From positions 1 to 53,992 of the forward strand of contig JAMPAY010000016.1 of NCBI GenBank assembly GCA_023666945.1: DNA of 53,992 bases, written 5' to 3'. Positions 27,313 to 36,090 of this stretch are shown piece by piece. The notes beneath the pieces are model-generated. The model had not been told where the DNA came from. It did no database searches and saw nothing but the letters and a program-made list of their open reading frames with translations. The DNA comes from Paludibacter sp. (GTDB taxonomy: Bacteria > Bacteroidota > Bacteroidia > Bacteroidales > Paludibacteraceae). The translations under genes were made by a program, and so were the position numbers. The first letter of the stretch is position 1. Each line of letters starts with the position of its first letter.

Positions 27313-28460
27313 ACATACTCGATTATAAGAATATCCGACAAGCGGACTTGTGCTTCGCACCGAAGATCAATTGCTTGGTAGGACACAATGGCATGGGCAA
27401 AACCAATGTGCTTGATGCTGTCTATTACTTGTCTTTCTGCAAGTCTGCTTTCAATAATATCGATTCGCAGAATATACGCCATGAGGCGGATTTCTCGCTT
27501 ATCCAAGGACAATATGCCGATGTCGCGAAAGAGGAAGATATGCAGATTACATGCGGACTGAAACGAGGAGTGAAAAAACAGTTTCGACGCAATAAGAAGG
27601 ACTATAAACGCCTGCTTGATCATATCGGACTCTTGCCGTTGGTTATGGTGTCGCCCAAAGATACGGAACTCATCTCCGAGGGAAGTGAAGAGCGCCGACG
27701 GTTTGCCGATAGTGTTATTTCACAATACGATAAATGCTATCTGCAGCATCTGATTGATTATAATGCACTCTTGAAACAACGTAATTCGCTACTGAAACAA
27801 ATTGCAGAGACGGATGATATGCACCGCTCCTTGGCTCTGCAGTCCGAGTTATTGGATGTTTTGGAGATGCAACTGACTTCGCATGCTTCGTATATATATA
27901 AGGAAAGAAGTGCTTTTATTGATGTCTTTGTGCCAATCTTCCAATCGTTGTACGATTATATAGCCGAGCATAAAGAAAGGGTGTCGTTGCACTATCGCTC
28001 GCAGTTGCAGGAACGCGACCTACAGCAAGCCTATCGGCAAACAAGAGAGCGTGACGTTATATTGGGGTGGACTTCACAAGGAATTCATAAAGACGAACTG
28101 GAAATGTTCTTGGGAGATTATCCTTTGCGGAGGGTAGGCAGTCAGGGGCAGCAAAAAACATACTTGGTTGCACTCAAATTGGCACAGGCGGAGTTTCTCT
28201 CGCATCGTTCCTCCGCTCCTCTTACGGAGGAAAATGGGCTTACGTCCAATGTGAAACCTATCTTGCTCTTGGATGATATCTTCGATAAATTGGATACCGC
28301 CCGTGTCGAACGAATTGTCGAATTGGTCAATTCCGACCGTTTTGGGCAGATTTTCATAACCGATACCGATCGTCAACATTTGGTCGATTTGCTCCGCCCT
28401 CTCTACGAAACCAGCCGAATATTTGTGGTAGACAATGGAGTGATAACTCCTTTTGAATAA
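27294..28460 (+). CDS. recF: DNA replication and repair protein RecF
   Basis: RecF loads or stabilises RecA at gaps in damaged DNA together with RecO and RecR. Walker A is GHNGMGKTN near residue 32, followed by LDAVYYLSFCKSA; the signature and Walker B region appear as SQGQQKTYLVALKLAQAEF and PILLLDDIFDKLD. I place the start at GTG 27294 (VYLSTLNILDYKN), matching homologue N-termini, and giving 388 residues. An ATG at 27249 would add 15 residues that fit no homologue. The start lies within the GHL10 gene, indicating coupling. Confidence 0.94.
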   Translation: MYLSTLNILDYKNIRQADLCFAPKINCLVGHNGMGKTNVLDAVYYLSFCKSAFNNIDSQNIRHEADFSLIQGQYADVAKEEDMQITCGLKRGVKKQFRRNKKDYKRLLDHIGLLPLVMVSPKDTELISEGSEERRRFADSVISQYDKCYLQHLIDYNALLKQRNSLLKQIAETDDMHRSLALQSELLDVLEMQLTSHASYIYKERSAFIDVFVPIFQSLYDYIAEHKERVSLHYRSQLQERDLQQAYRQTRERDVILGWTSQGIHKDELEMFLGDYPLRRVGSQGQQKTYLVALKLAQAEFLSHRSSAPLTEENGLTSNVKPILLLDDIFDKLDTARVERIVELVNSDRFGQIFITDTDRQHLVDLLRPLYETSRIFVVDNGVITPFE

Positions 28461-28480
28461 TAACGATAAAACAAAGCGCA

Positions 28481-28813
28481 ATGCGCCTGATGAAAGATAT
28501 GAATGAGTTTTTACAGACAGAAGAACGGATCGTGGCTATGCTGCGAACGGTCTTCGATCCCGAAATTCCTGTTAATGTCTACGACCTCGGACTCATATAC
28601 AAGGTCGATTTGCAAGACGATGGCAAATTGAATATCGATATGACCCTTACGGCACCATCCTGTCCCGCTGCCGATTTTCTTATGGAGGATATCCGTATGA
28701 AGATGCTCTCTGTTGAGGGGGTAAAAGAGGTAAATATCAATCTTGTTTTCTCTCCTGAGTGGAACAAAGATATGATGTCGGAAGAAGCCAAACTCGAACT
28801 CAATATGCTCTAA
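28481..28813 (+). CDS. SufT/MIP18-type metal-sulfur cluster assembly factor (DUF59)
   Basis: The 110-residue protein is a DUF59 (FeS_assembly_P) domain: VFDPEIPVNVYDLGLIYKVDL near residue 22, the metal-binding-type TLTAPSCPAADFLMEDI with Cys near residue 64, and a closing VNINLVFSPEWN. Such proteins help mature Fe-S proteins. It may start at 28481 or at the Met six codons later (MNEFLQT). It lies 20 bases after recF and 10 before the lpxH gene, within a dense operon. Confidence 0.9.
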   Translation: MRLMKDMNEFLQTEERIVAMLRTVFDPEIPVNVYDLGLIYKVDLQDDGKLNIDMTLTAPSCPAADFLMEDIRMKMLSVEGVKEVNINLVFSPEWNKDMMSEEAKLELNML

Positions 28814-28823
28814 AGCATCTGTT

Positions 28824-29621
28824 ATGGTCTATTTCCTTTCCGATGCACATATCGGTTCATGGGCGTTAAACAACCCATCGGTACACGAACAACAATGTGT
28901 TGTTTTGTTGAATCGGTTGGCAGCCGATGCTACCGAAATATGGCTTTTGGGCGATATCTTCGATTTTTGGTTCGAATACTTTTGGCACAAGCAAGAACAG
29001 TTTACGGCTTTCTTGGATACGCTCAAAAACATTACCTCCTCTGGAATTAAGGTACACTATTTTACGGGTAATCACGACCTTTGGACGTTCGGACGGTTGC
29101 AACAACGCACAGGCGTTGTTCTACATAAGCAGCCGCTCGCTACGGTTATCAATGGCAAACGTTGTTTCTTGGCACATGGCGATGGAATCGGTCCCTCCGA
29201 TATCTTGTCCCACTATCCCCCTGCTGTGCAGAAGAAAATACGTGGGTTTATGCGCTTGAGGCGTATATTCCACAATCCGATATGCCAGTTCTTTTTCCGT
29301 TGTGTACCGCCTTGTTGGGGCGATAAGTTTGGCTATTTTTGGGCAAGAAGTAGTCGTCTGAAAGAACTGAAGCATCCTGTTCCCTATAAAGGAGAGGCAC
29401 AAGAAGAACTAGTGCTCTTTGCCAAAGAACGAGAACAAACGGAGCATTTCGATTATTACATCTTCGGGCATCGCCATATTGAGTTGGACTTGATGCTGCC
29501 TTCTGCCGCACGGGTCATCGTTTTGGGCGATATGTTCAAGCAGTGGACGTATGCCGCTATGACACCGAAAGGCGAACTTGTGTTGGATAATTTTCTTGTC
29601 AATTTTGAAGAATCTGAATAA
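28824..29621 (+). CDS. lpxH: UDP-2,3-diacylglucosamine diphosphatase
   Basis: LpxH hydrolyses UDP-2,3-diacylglucosamine to lipid X in lipid A synthesis. The 265-residue metallophosphoesterase has all the expected metal motifs: DAHIGS near residue 7, GDIFDFWFEY near 43, GNHD near 80, a histidine in AHGDGIG and GHRH near the end. It acts at the inner face of the cytoplasmic membrane. It sits between the SufT-like gene and mazG, with gaps of 10 and 2 bases. Confidence 0.88.
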   Translation: MVYFLSDAHIGSWALNNPSVHEQQCVVLLNRLAADATEIWLLGDIFDFWFEYFWHKQEQFTAFLDTLKNITSSGIKVHYFTGNHDLWTFGRLQQRTGVVLHKQPLATVINGKRCFLAHGDGIGPSDILSHYPPAVQKKIRGFMRLRRIFHNPICQFFFRCVPPCWGDKFGYFWARSSRLKELKHPVPYKGEAQEELVLFAKEREQTEHFDYYIFGHRHIELDLMLPSAARVIVLGDMFKQWTYAAMTPKGELVLDNFLVNFEESE

Positions 29622-29623
29622 CA

Positions 29624-30406
29624 ATGAATACGCGTGAACAACAATTGCAAACGTTCGATCGTTTGCTCACTATTATGCAGCAATTGCGTCAAGAATGTCC
29701 CTGGGATAAAAAGCAGACATTCGATTCGCTGCGTCCCAATACTATCGAAGAAACCTACGAACTGGCATCGGCTATTATGAAGCACGATATGCGGGAAATA
29801 TCCAAGGAGTTGGGCGATGTCTTGCTCCATGTAGTGTTCTATGCACAGATGGGGAGCGAAACCGACGATTTCGATATTGCCGATGTTTGTAATCAACTGT
29901 GCGATAAGTTAATCTTCCGTCATCCGCATATCTATGGCAATGCACAGGCCGATACCGATACCGATGTGAAGCAGAATTGGGAACAACTCAAACTCAAGGA
30001 AAAAGGTGGTAATAAAACTGTCTTGGCGGGTGTTCCCGAAGCACTCCCCGCTTTGGTGAAAGCCTATCGCATCCAAGATAAGGCACGCAATGCCGGATTC
30101 GATTGGGACGAGCGCGCGCAAGTATGGGATAAGGTACAAGAAGAAATTCATGAGTTTCAAGAGGCGGTCGATGCTATGAATGCCGATGAGATGGAAGCCG
30201 AATTCGGAGATGTACTCTTTAGTCTGGTCAATGCTGCGCGGCTGTACAATATACATCCCGATAATGCTCTCGAGCGTACCAACCGTAAGTTCATACGCAG
30301 GTTCAATTATTTGGAACAACGAGTGCGTGAACAAGGAAAGTCTTTGCAAAATATGACGTTGGCAGAAATGGAGCAGATTTGGCAAGAAGCAAAAAAAGAA
30401 GAGTGA
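29624..30406 (+). CDS. mazG: Nucleoside triphosphate pyrophosphohydrolase MazG
   Basis: MazG breaks down non-canonical or excess NTPs. The 260-residue protein has two MazG domains, as in E. coli: CPWDKKQTFDSLRPNTIEETYEL with KELGDVLLHVVFYAQ in the first, and VQEEIHEFQEAV with EFGDVLFSLVNAARL in the second. The Glu/Asp clusters bind magnesium. It is the last gene of the operon from the GHL10 gene onwards and is closed by a strong bidirectional terminator. Confidence 0.95.
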   Translation: MNTREQQLQTFDRLLTIMQQLRQECPWDKKQTFDSLRPNTIEETYELASAIMKHDMREISKELGDVLLHVVFYAQMGSETDDFDIADVCNQLCDKLIFRHPHIYGNAQADTDTDVKQNWEQLKLKEKGGNKTVLAGVPEALPALVKAYRIQDKARNAGFDWDERAQVWDKVQEEIHEFQEAVDAMNADEMEAEFGDVLFSLVNAARLYNIHPDNALERTNRKFIRRFNYLEQRVREQGKSLQNMTLAEMEQIWQEAKKEE

Positions 30407-30430
30407 TAACGAAGAGCAATGTTGTATATA

Positions 30431-30467
30431 ACAAAGTAGGAGGTTTTTGTTAAACCTCCTACTTTGT
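30431..30467. terminator. Bidirectional terminator between mazG and the lipoprotein gene
   Basis: A perfect 16-bp stem (ACAAAGTAGGAGGTTT at 30431-30446, complement at 30452-30467) with a 5-base loop lies between converging genes, with T-rich flanks on both strands. It should stop transcription in both directions. Confidence 0.85.
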
Positions 30468-30480
30468 TTATGTGGAATAA

Positions 30481-30999
30481 TTATTGTTCTGTGGCTTTTA
30501 TGGGAGTCACTATGCTTAGTTCTGCGGGAGAGAACTTCGAGTCGGATATGGCTGTAAATTTCAGCGACGGATTGCCGGCTGCTGTCGCAATGTAAGTGAA
30601 AGGCAATGCTACATAATTGTAGCCGAGTGGCAGATTTATCAAACAGGCAGTGCTATCCGATGTCGAAAGCATCACATCTTTTACTTCTGATAACGGTCCC
30701 ATTGTTAAAGATGTGCATGTTTTGTCCCAAGTGGCTTGCGTGGTGAGTAAGTTGTTGCCTAACGAACTGAAACCAATGGCAAAACGTACCGTGTCGCCTA
30801 CCGTTAGTGTATCCAAAACGTGGTTGCCGGTGTTGATATCTGTGCTAACCGAAAGTGTATCTGTATGGTTGCGGATGAGCAAACTGCTGCTGATGCGGGG
30901 AGTGTAGTGCGATTCTGTCTTGTCTAAACAAGAGATGCAGAGAATGGAAACGGTAAAGATAGCAATTACTTGAAGTATCTTCGTATGCTTGCGTGCCAT
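30481..30999 (-). CDS. Hypothetical lipoprotein
   Basis: I do not recognise this 172-residue protein. It has a clear lipoprotein signal peptide ending SILCISC (Cys near residue 23), so it should be anchored in the envelope. The rest is Thr/Ser-rich and beta-strand-like, with DTLTVGDTVRFAIGF in the middle, as in small Ig-like domains. No promoter was found directly upstream; transcription could run on from the tRNA-Leu promoter on the same strand. Confidence 0.75.
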   Translation of the reverse strand: MARKHTKILQVIAIFTVSILCISCLDKTESHYTPRISSSLLIRNHTDTLSVSTDINTGNHVLDTLTVGDTVRFAIGFSSLGNNLLTTQATWDKTCTSLTMGPLSEVKDVMLSTSDSTACLINLPLGYNYVALPFTYIATAAGNPSLKFTAISDSKFSPAELSIVTPIKATEQ

Positions 31000-31049
31000 A
31001 TTTATATAAATAAGGTGTGATTGTTTACGACTGTGAGTCCGTCTCTGCG

Positions 31050-31080
31050 TTGTACATCCCGTTTGTTTTTTGTACTTTTG
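31050..31080 (+). promoter_or_regulatory. Promoter of the M16 peptidase gene
   Basis: TTG at 31050-31052 and TACTTTTG at 31073-31080 have a 20-bp spacer. Transcription would start near 31087, giving a leader of about 165 bases that runs antisense across the whole tRNA-Leu gene. No closer plus-strand promoter is visible before the ATG at 31254. Confidence 0.65.
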
Positions 31081-31135
31081 CAGTCACTTTTAGACCCCCT
31101 TTGCCGATGAGGCTTTTGCTCTGCTGACAAATGTG

Positions 31136-31217
31136 TGCGGCATATAGGACTCGAACCTACACGACTTGCGTCACCAGATCCTAAGTCTGGCGCGGCTACC
31201 AATTACGCCAATGCCGC
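31136..31217 (-). tRNA. tRNA-Leu (anticodon UAG)
   Basis: The minus strand folds into a complete class II tRNA. It has acceptor GCGGCAT with ATGCCGC, T8-G9, and a D arm with TTGGTAG. The anticodon stem CCAGA/TCTGG holds loop CTTAGGA (anticodon TAG, reading CUN Leu codons). A long variable arm (TGACGCAAGTCGT) and a T arm GTAGG-TTCGAGT-CCTAT follow, with discriminator A. CCA is not encoded. The long variable arm and A73 fit tRNA-Leu. Confidence 0.96.
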
Positions 31218-31228
31218 AAAAATCGTTG

Positions 31229-31259
31229 CAAAGATACAAACAATAATACACCTATGCAA
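31229..31259 (-). promoter_or_regulatory. Promoter of tRNA-Leu
   Basis: On the minus strand TATCTTTG lies at 31236-31229 and TTG at 31259-31257, with a 20-bp spacer. The mature tRNA starts 11 bases downstream. The -33 box lies inside the first codons of the M16 gene on the other strand. Confidence 0.75.
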
Positions 31260-32504
31260 ACAAAAACGAAAAAAATATCAGATACCCCCACCTTCTATCA
31301 TACCTTGCCCAATGGTATTCGTATTGTTCATCGCTTTACAGCATCACCGGTCGCATGGCTCGGACTGATGGTTGGTGTCGGAACGCGCGATGAAGACCCG
31401 AAAGAAAACGGTATGGCGCATTTTGTCGAACATACTGTTTTTAAGGGAACAACCACACGCTCGGCAAAGCAGATTATCAATCGTATAGAAAATGTTGGCG
31501 GCGAGTTGAATGCCTATACTACCAAAGAAGAAACGGTCTTCTATGCGGCCACTTTGGCGGAATACTATCCGCGAGCTCTCGAACTGATTGCCGATATGTT
31601 GTTCCGACCCTCTTTCCCCGCAGAGGAATTGCGTAAAGAACGTCTGGTTATCTACGACGAAATTCAATCATACAACGATTCTCCCTCCGAACTTATCTAC
31701 GATGATTTCGAGAATCTGTTGTTTCGTGGACATGCGTTGCAATATCCTGTATTGGGCGAACCCCGTACGCTTAGGTGGCTTACGGCATCCAAAGTGCGAC
31801 GCTTTATGCAGTATGCGTATAATACCGACAAAATGGTATTTTTTTCTCTCTCGTCCTTGCCGTTTGCTCAAATTGTGCGTTTGGCGGAACGTTATCTGGG
31901 AGATATACCTTGCAATACGCGTTCTTTCCGGCGTATGGCACCTGCCTTTTACACTCCTGCACAAGAAGAATTTCATAAACACACCCATCAGACGCATGTG
32001 ATGTTGGGAGCACGGGCCTATCCCTTGGAACATCCGCGCCGACAGGCTCTCTATTTCCTTAATAATATAGTAGGGGGTGGGGGCATGAACTCTTTGCTCA
32101 ATCTTTCATTGCGTGAGCAGCGTGGATTGGTCTATTCTATCGAATCCAACTATACACCTTTGTCCGATACAGGCTATTGGGCGGTGTGTTTTGCTTCTGA
32201 ACCGCAAAACGCCGAACAATGTCTTGCACTGGTGTATAAACAATTGGAAAATTTGATGAACAAACCGCTTTCCGATGCCGCTTTTTGCAAATATCGGAAA
32301 CAGTTGCTCGGGCAAATGGCAATCGGTGCGGAAAACATAGAAAACAATGCGCTCTCAATGGCAAAATATATGTTATATTACAATAATGCACCCGATTGGC
32401 GCGATATTTATCAACAAATAGCCACACTTACTCCGCACGATTTGTTCGAAGTGGCTAACGAGTGTTACAATTTGTCTTCGCTTTCATTGTTGCAATACCG
32501 ATGA
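31254..32504 (+). CDS. M16-family zinc peptidase (pitrilysin/MPP-like)
   Basis: The 416-residue protein carries the inverted zinc motif HFVEH (near residue 62, in GMAHFVEHTVFKGT) with the downstream Glu region NRIENVGGELNAYTTKEETVFYA, the hallmark of active M16 peptidases. The C-terminal half has GLVYSIESNY, the Arg/Tyr region of the family. No signal peptide is seen, so it is probably cytoplasmic or periplasm-facing by other means. It belongs to the short M16B type that works as a dimer. Its promoter lies beyond the antisense tRNA gene. Confidence 0.93.
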   Translation: MQTKTKKISDTPTFYHTLPNGIRIVHRFTASPVAWLGLMVGVGTRDEDPKENGMAHFVEHTVFKGTTTRSAKQIINRIENVGGELNAYTTKEETVFYAATLAEYYPRALELIADMLFRPSFPAEELRKERLVIYDEIQSYNDSPSELIYDDFENLLFRGHALQYPVLGEPRTLRWLTASKVRRFMQYAYNTDKMVFFSLSSLPFAQIVRLAERYLGDIPCNTRSFRRMAPAFYTPAQEEFHKHTHQTHVMLGARAYPLEHPRRQALYFLNNIVGGGGMNSLLNLSLREQRGLVYSIESNYTPLSDTGYWAVCFASEPQNAEQCLALVYKQLENLMNKPLSDAAFCKYRKQLLGQMAIGAENIENNALSMAKYMLYYNNAPDWRDIYQQIATLTPHDLFEVANECYNLSSLSLLQYR

Positions 32505-32641
32505 GAAAATACAACTTTTTTCACACTTACAGATGTCTGTGCGAAATGGGTACCAACAAATACTTCATATAGTATATTCATGTCTTTTGTATATATAATA
32601 TCCAAATGTGGGGTTTAATTTGTATTTTCTTTCCATTTTGT

Positions 32642-32673
32642 TTGGTCTGTAAAAAAAAAATAGTTTAACTTTG
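32642..32673 (+). promoter_or_regulatory. Promoter of the SusC-SusD operon
   Basis: TTG at 32642-32644 and TAACTTTG at 32666-32673 are 21 bp apart, just outside the common 19-20 bp. An A10 tract (32651-32660) lies in the spacer. The start codon is 115 bases downstream of the -7 box. Confidence 0.6.
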
Positions 32674-32787
32674 CAGTTGATTTTTCGCCTATTTGTGCAT
32701 ACTTATGTAATGGGTGTATAAAAGCGTTGGGCAAAATTGGAATGGGATATTCAGTGTTAAGAACTATAAGAATAAGTATTTTGATTT

Positions 32788-35700
32788 ATGAAAAAACTAT
32801 TTACGTTACTTGCGTTAGGTCTTTTGAGCATGAGTCTGTTTGCTCAAGACAAAAAGATTAGCGGTATCGTCGTAGATGAAAAGGGGGAACCGATTGTGGG
32901 GGCGTCTGTACAGGTGACAGGTACTACTTTGGGAACTATCTCTGATTACGATGGTCTGTTCGAATTAACTGTTCCTGAGTCTGCGAAGACGCTGACAGTA
33001 TCTTACATCGGTATGCAGACACAGGAAGTTGCTGTGAAAACCAATCTGCGTATCACTTTGCGTGAGTCCTCCGAAGTGTTACAGGAGGTTATCGCTGTGG
33101 CGTACGGTAATACGCCAAAAGGTAGTTTTGCGGGTTCTGCTCAAGCGGTGAATGCCGAAACTATCGAAAAGAAAAGTCCTTCGGAAATTTCTAAAGCATT
33201 GGCAGGTGAGGTTGCCGGTGTGCAGGTTGTTAATACTTCCGGTCAGCCGGGTACAAATGCTACTATTCGTATTCGTGGTATTGGTTCGGTCAATGCGTCT
33301 TCTACACCTCTCTATGTGGTCGATGGTATTCCCTACGATGGCGATGTTTCGGCTATCGATCCGGGCGATATTGCTTCTACCACTATTCTGAAAGATGCCA
33401 CTGCAACCTCTCTTTATGGTTCGCGTGGTGCCAATGGTGTTATTCTTATTACTACTAAAAAAGGTACTTCGGGCGAAGAAGGAAAAATTGATGTTGATGT
33501 CAAGTATGGTGCCAATATGCACTTGTTGCCAATGTACGATGTCATTTCCGATCCCCAACAATATGTTGAGTTGGCTTGGCAAGGTATCTACAATTCGCAA
33601 GCGGCTTCTTATGGTAACAACGAAGCCATGCTTATTGCTGCGGTTAACCGTATGTTGTTCGACGGTAAGCAAGGTATGTCGCCTGCTTATAATTTGTGGA
33701 ATACCGATGGAGCATCGCTTATCAATGGTTATACGGGCAAATTCTATCCAGAAGTGGCGTTGCAACCGCAATATAAAAATATGACAACATGGGAAGATGC
33801 AATCTTCCGTGTCGGACAAAAGGCGGAGGCTACTGTTAAAATATCGGGAGGTAACGAGCAGACTACCTACTATACCTCGTTTGGTTACTTGAAAGATGAA
33901 GGCTATTATATTGGTTCCGATTACGATCGTTTTACGGCACGTGTTAACGTACAACATCAGGCTAAGAAATGGTTGAAGGGATCGGCTAATATGGCATATA
34001 CCTATTCTACGTTGAATAACCCGGGGCAAGATGACAATATGAACAATGGTTTTGCCTTTGTCAATGGTATGCCGGCTATCTATCCGGTCTATCTCTACAA
34101 TGCCGATGGTTCTATTCAAATCGATCCTAAAACGGGTAACTATGCTTACGACTATGGTGAGCGCGAAAGCATTCGTGGACGTGCTTATGGTTATGGCATC
34201 AACCCTGCAGGCTCGCTCTTGTACGATAAGCAGAAAACCATCCAACACCAATTCACTGGAAATGCTTCATTGGAGATTAAGTTCTATAAAGATCTGAAAC
34301 TGACTGCCAATGTCGGTGTGCAATACTTGGGTGTGAATACATCCGAACTTACCAACCCCTACTATGGTGATGCTGCCAATATCGGACGTATCTACAAAGG
34401 ACAAGCCAATTACCTGAGTCTTACGGCAAACCAATTGTTGGAGTACAATAAGACAATCGATGAGCATACCATTCGTGCAATGGTCGGACACGAAACCAAT
34501 TTCCTTACACAGTCCACCATGTACGGACAAAAGAGTATGATCGCCGCTCCCGAAAGTTTGGAGTGGGGTAATGCTGTGCAAATGGATGCAATGAGTTCGT
34601 CTACGGCTCAATTGGCTATCGAGTCTTATTTGGCTACGGTTAGTTACGATTACGATGGGCGCTATTTGCTCACTGCTAACTATCGTGCCGATGGTTCTTC
34701 TAAATTCGCAAAGGGACATCGTTGGGGACATTTCGGTTCTATCGGTGGCGCATGGGTCTTCACTAACGAGTCTTTCATGCAAGATGTCAATTGGCTGAAA
34801 AACGGTAAACTGCGTCTCAGTTGGGGTATGTTGGGTAACCAAGGTGTGTCCATGAACCTCTATCAAGATCAGTATTCTATCGAATATGTCGATGGCGAAG
34901 TCGCTTATGTTTGGCAATACAAAGGAAATCCCGATCTTACATGGGAGCGTACCTCTACGGTCGATGTGGGTCTCGAATTCGATATCTCTAAATATCTGAC
35001 TGCCGAAATCGACTATTTCTACAAACATACCGATAACATGCTCTTCCCGCGCTATGTGGCTCCTTCTATGGGATATTCCTACGAATATATCAATGGCGGT
35101 AAGATGATGAACCAAGGTGTCGAATTCCAGTTCAATGTACATGCTGTCGATACGCGTAATGTCAAATTGGATATACGTCTCAATGGTGCTCACTATGTCA
35201 ACCGTATCTTGGAGCTCCCCAAGGGAATTGACGACGATGCCGAAAACATGATTACCAATGGTGGACTCGCTGTCGGACATAGTCTCTACGACTATCAAAT
35301 GCGTACCTATGCAGGGGTCGATCCTACAACCGGTCTTGCACAATATGTAGTCTATTACGATAAAGGAATCGGTGAGTTCGCTAACGACTATGGTCAGCCC
35401 GCCGAAACCATGTTGCTGAATAATCAGAAAGGTTCCAACTATATTAGTGATGTCTTCTTGTATAAGAAAGAACACCCCGAAGCCGAAATCGGACAGGCCT
35501 ATTCTACACGTGCTACCTATGCCGGTACCGACTATATCGGAAAATCGGCTCTCCCCGCTTTGGATGGTGGTTTTGGTATCGACTTGGAAGTCTATGGCGT
35601 AACTTTGTCTGCTTCATGCTCCTATCGTATCGGTGGATATGGCTATGACAACACCTATGCCCTCTTGATGCACAGTGATAAGGCAGGTTCTTACAATTGG

Positions 35701-36063
35701 CACAAAGATATGTTGGATGCTTGGTCACCATGGAACAAGTCTACTTTGCAGGCAGAGGCGGTTAATCAGATTCCGCGTCTCTCCAACGGTACCGATACCT
35801 ATGCTAATGCGGTATCCACGCGTTTCCTCACCAGCAACTCTTATCTGTCGCTCAATAACGTACGCGTGGGATACAACTTCCCCAAAAAACTGATTGAGAA
35901 AATTAAGTTGAATTCGTTGAGCATATATGTTTCGGGAGATAACCTTTGCATCGCTACTGCACGTAAGGGATACAATCCTATGGTGTCGTTCGCTGGTTCT
36001 TCCGACTCTTATCAATACACACCGTTGTCAACTATCATGGGAGGTATTAAGTTCCAATTCTAA
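32788..36063 (+). CDS. SusC/RagA-family TonB-dependent outer-membrane transporter
   Basis: This 1091-residue outer-membrane transporter imports large nutrients together with SusD. A signal peptide (cleavage after LFA, leaving Gln) precedes the carboxypeptidase-like CarbopepD_reg domain (KKISGIVVDEKGEPIVGASV). The plug follows, with TIRIRGIGS, TPLYVVDGIP, TTILKDATATSLYGSRGANG and VILITTKKG, and then a long beta-barrel ending in an aromatic residue (GGIKFQF). SusD and a lipoprotein gene follow closely in the same operon. No sigma/anti-sigma or hybrid two-component regulator and no glycoside hydrolase are adjacent, so the substrate is unclear. Confidence 0.96.
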   Translation: MKKLFTLLALGLLSMSLFAQDKKISGIVVDEKGEPIVGASVQVTGTTLGTISDYDGLFELTVPESAKTLTVSYIGMQTQEVAVKTNLRITLRESSEVLQEVIAVAYGNTPKGSFAGSAQAVNAETIEKKSPSEISKALAGEVAGVQVVNTSGQPGTNATIRIRGIGSVNASSTPLYVVDGIPYDGDVSAIDPGDIASTTILKDATATSLYGSRGANGVILITTKKGTSGEEGKIDVDVKYGANMHLLPMYDVISDPQQYVELAWQGIYNSQAASYGNNEAMLIAAVNRMLFDGKQGMSPAYNLWNTDGASLINGYTGKFYPEVALQPQYKNMTTWEDAIFRVGQKAEATVKISGGNEQTTYYTSFGYLKDEGYYIGSDYDRFTARVNVQHQAKKWLKGSANMAYTYSTLNNPGQDDNMNNGFAFVNGMPAIYPVYLYNADGSIQIDPKTGNYAYDYGERESIRGRAYGYGINPAGSLLYDKQKTIQHQFTGNASLEIKFYKDLKLTANVGVQYLGVNTSELTNPYYGDAANIGRIYKGQANYLSLTANQLLEYNKTIDEHTIRAMVGHETNFLTQSTMYGQKSMIAAPESLEWGNAVQMDAMSSSTAQLAIESYLATVSYDYDGRYLLTANYRADGSSKFAKGHRWGHFGSIGGAWVFTNESFMQDVNWLKNGKLRLSWGMLGNQGVSMNLYQDQYSIEYVDGEVAYVWQYKGNPDLTWERTSTVDVGLEFDISKYLTAEIDYFYKHTDNMLFPRYVAPSMGYSYEYINGGKMMNQGVEFQFNVHAVDTRNVKLDIRLNGAHYVNRILELPKGIDDDAENMITNGGLAVGHSLYDYQMRTYAGVDPTTGLAQYVVYYDKGIGEFANDYGQPAETMLLNNQKGSNYISDVFLYKKEHPEAEIGQAYSTRATYAGTDYIGKSALPALDGGFGIDLEVYGVTLSASCSYRIGGYGYDNTYALLMHSDKAGSYNWHKDMLDAWSPWNKSTLQAEAVNQIPRLSNGTDTYANAVSTRFLTSNSYLSLNNVRVGYNFPKKLIEKIKLNSLSIYVSGDNLCIATARKGYNPMVSFAGSSDSYQYTPLSTIMGGIKFQF

Positions 36064-36090
36064 AACAATTAACTTAGGGAGATTTTTATT

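Noticed and set aside
33079..35475. Two long antisense ORFs (about 390 and 402 codons) across the susC gene
   Set aside because: They are shadows of the biased codon usage of susC; their Ile/Arg/Thr-rich products match no family, while the plus strand carries all SusC motifs.
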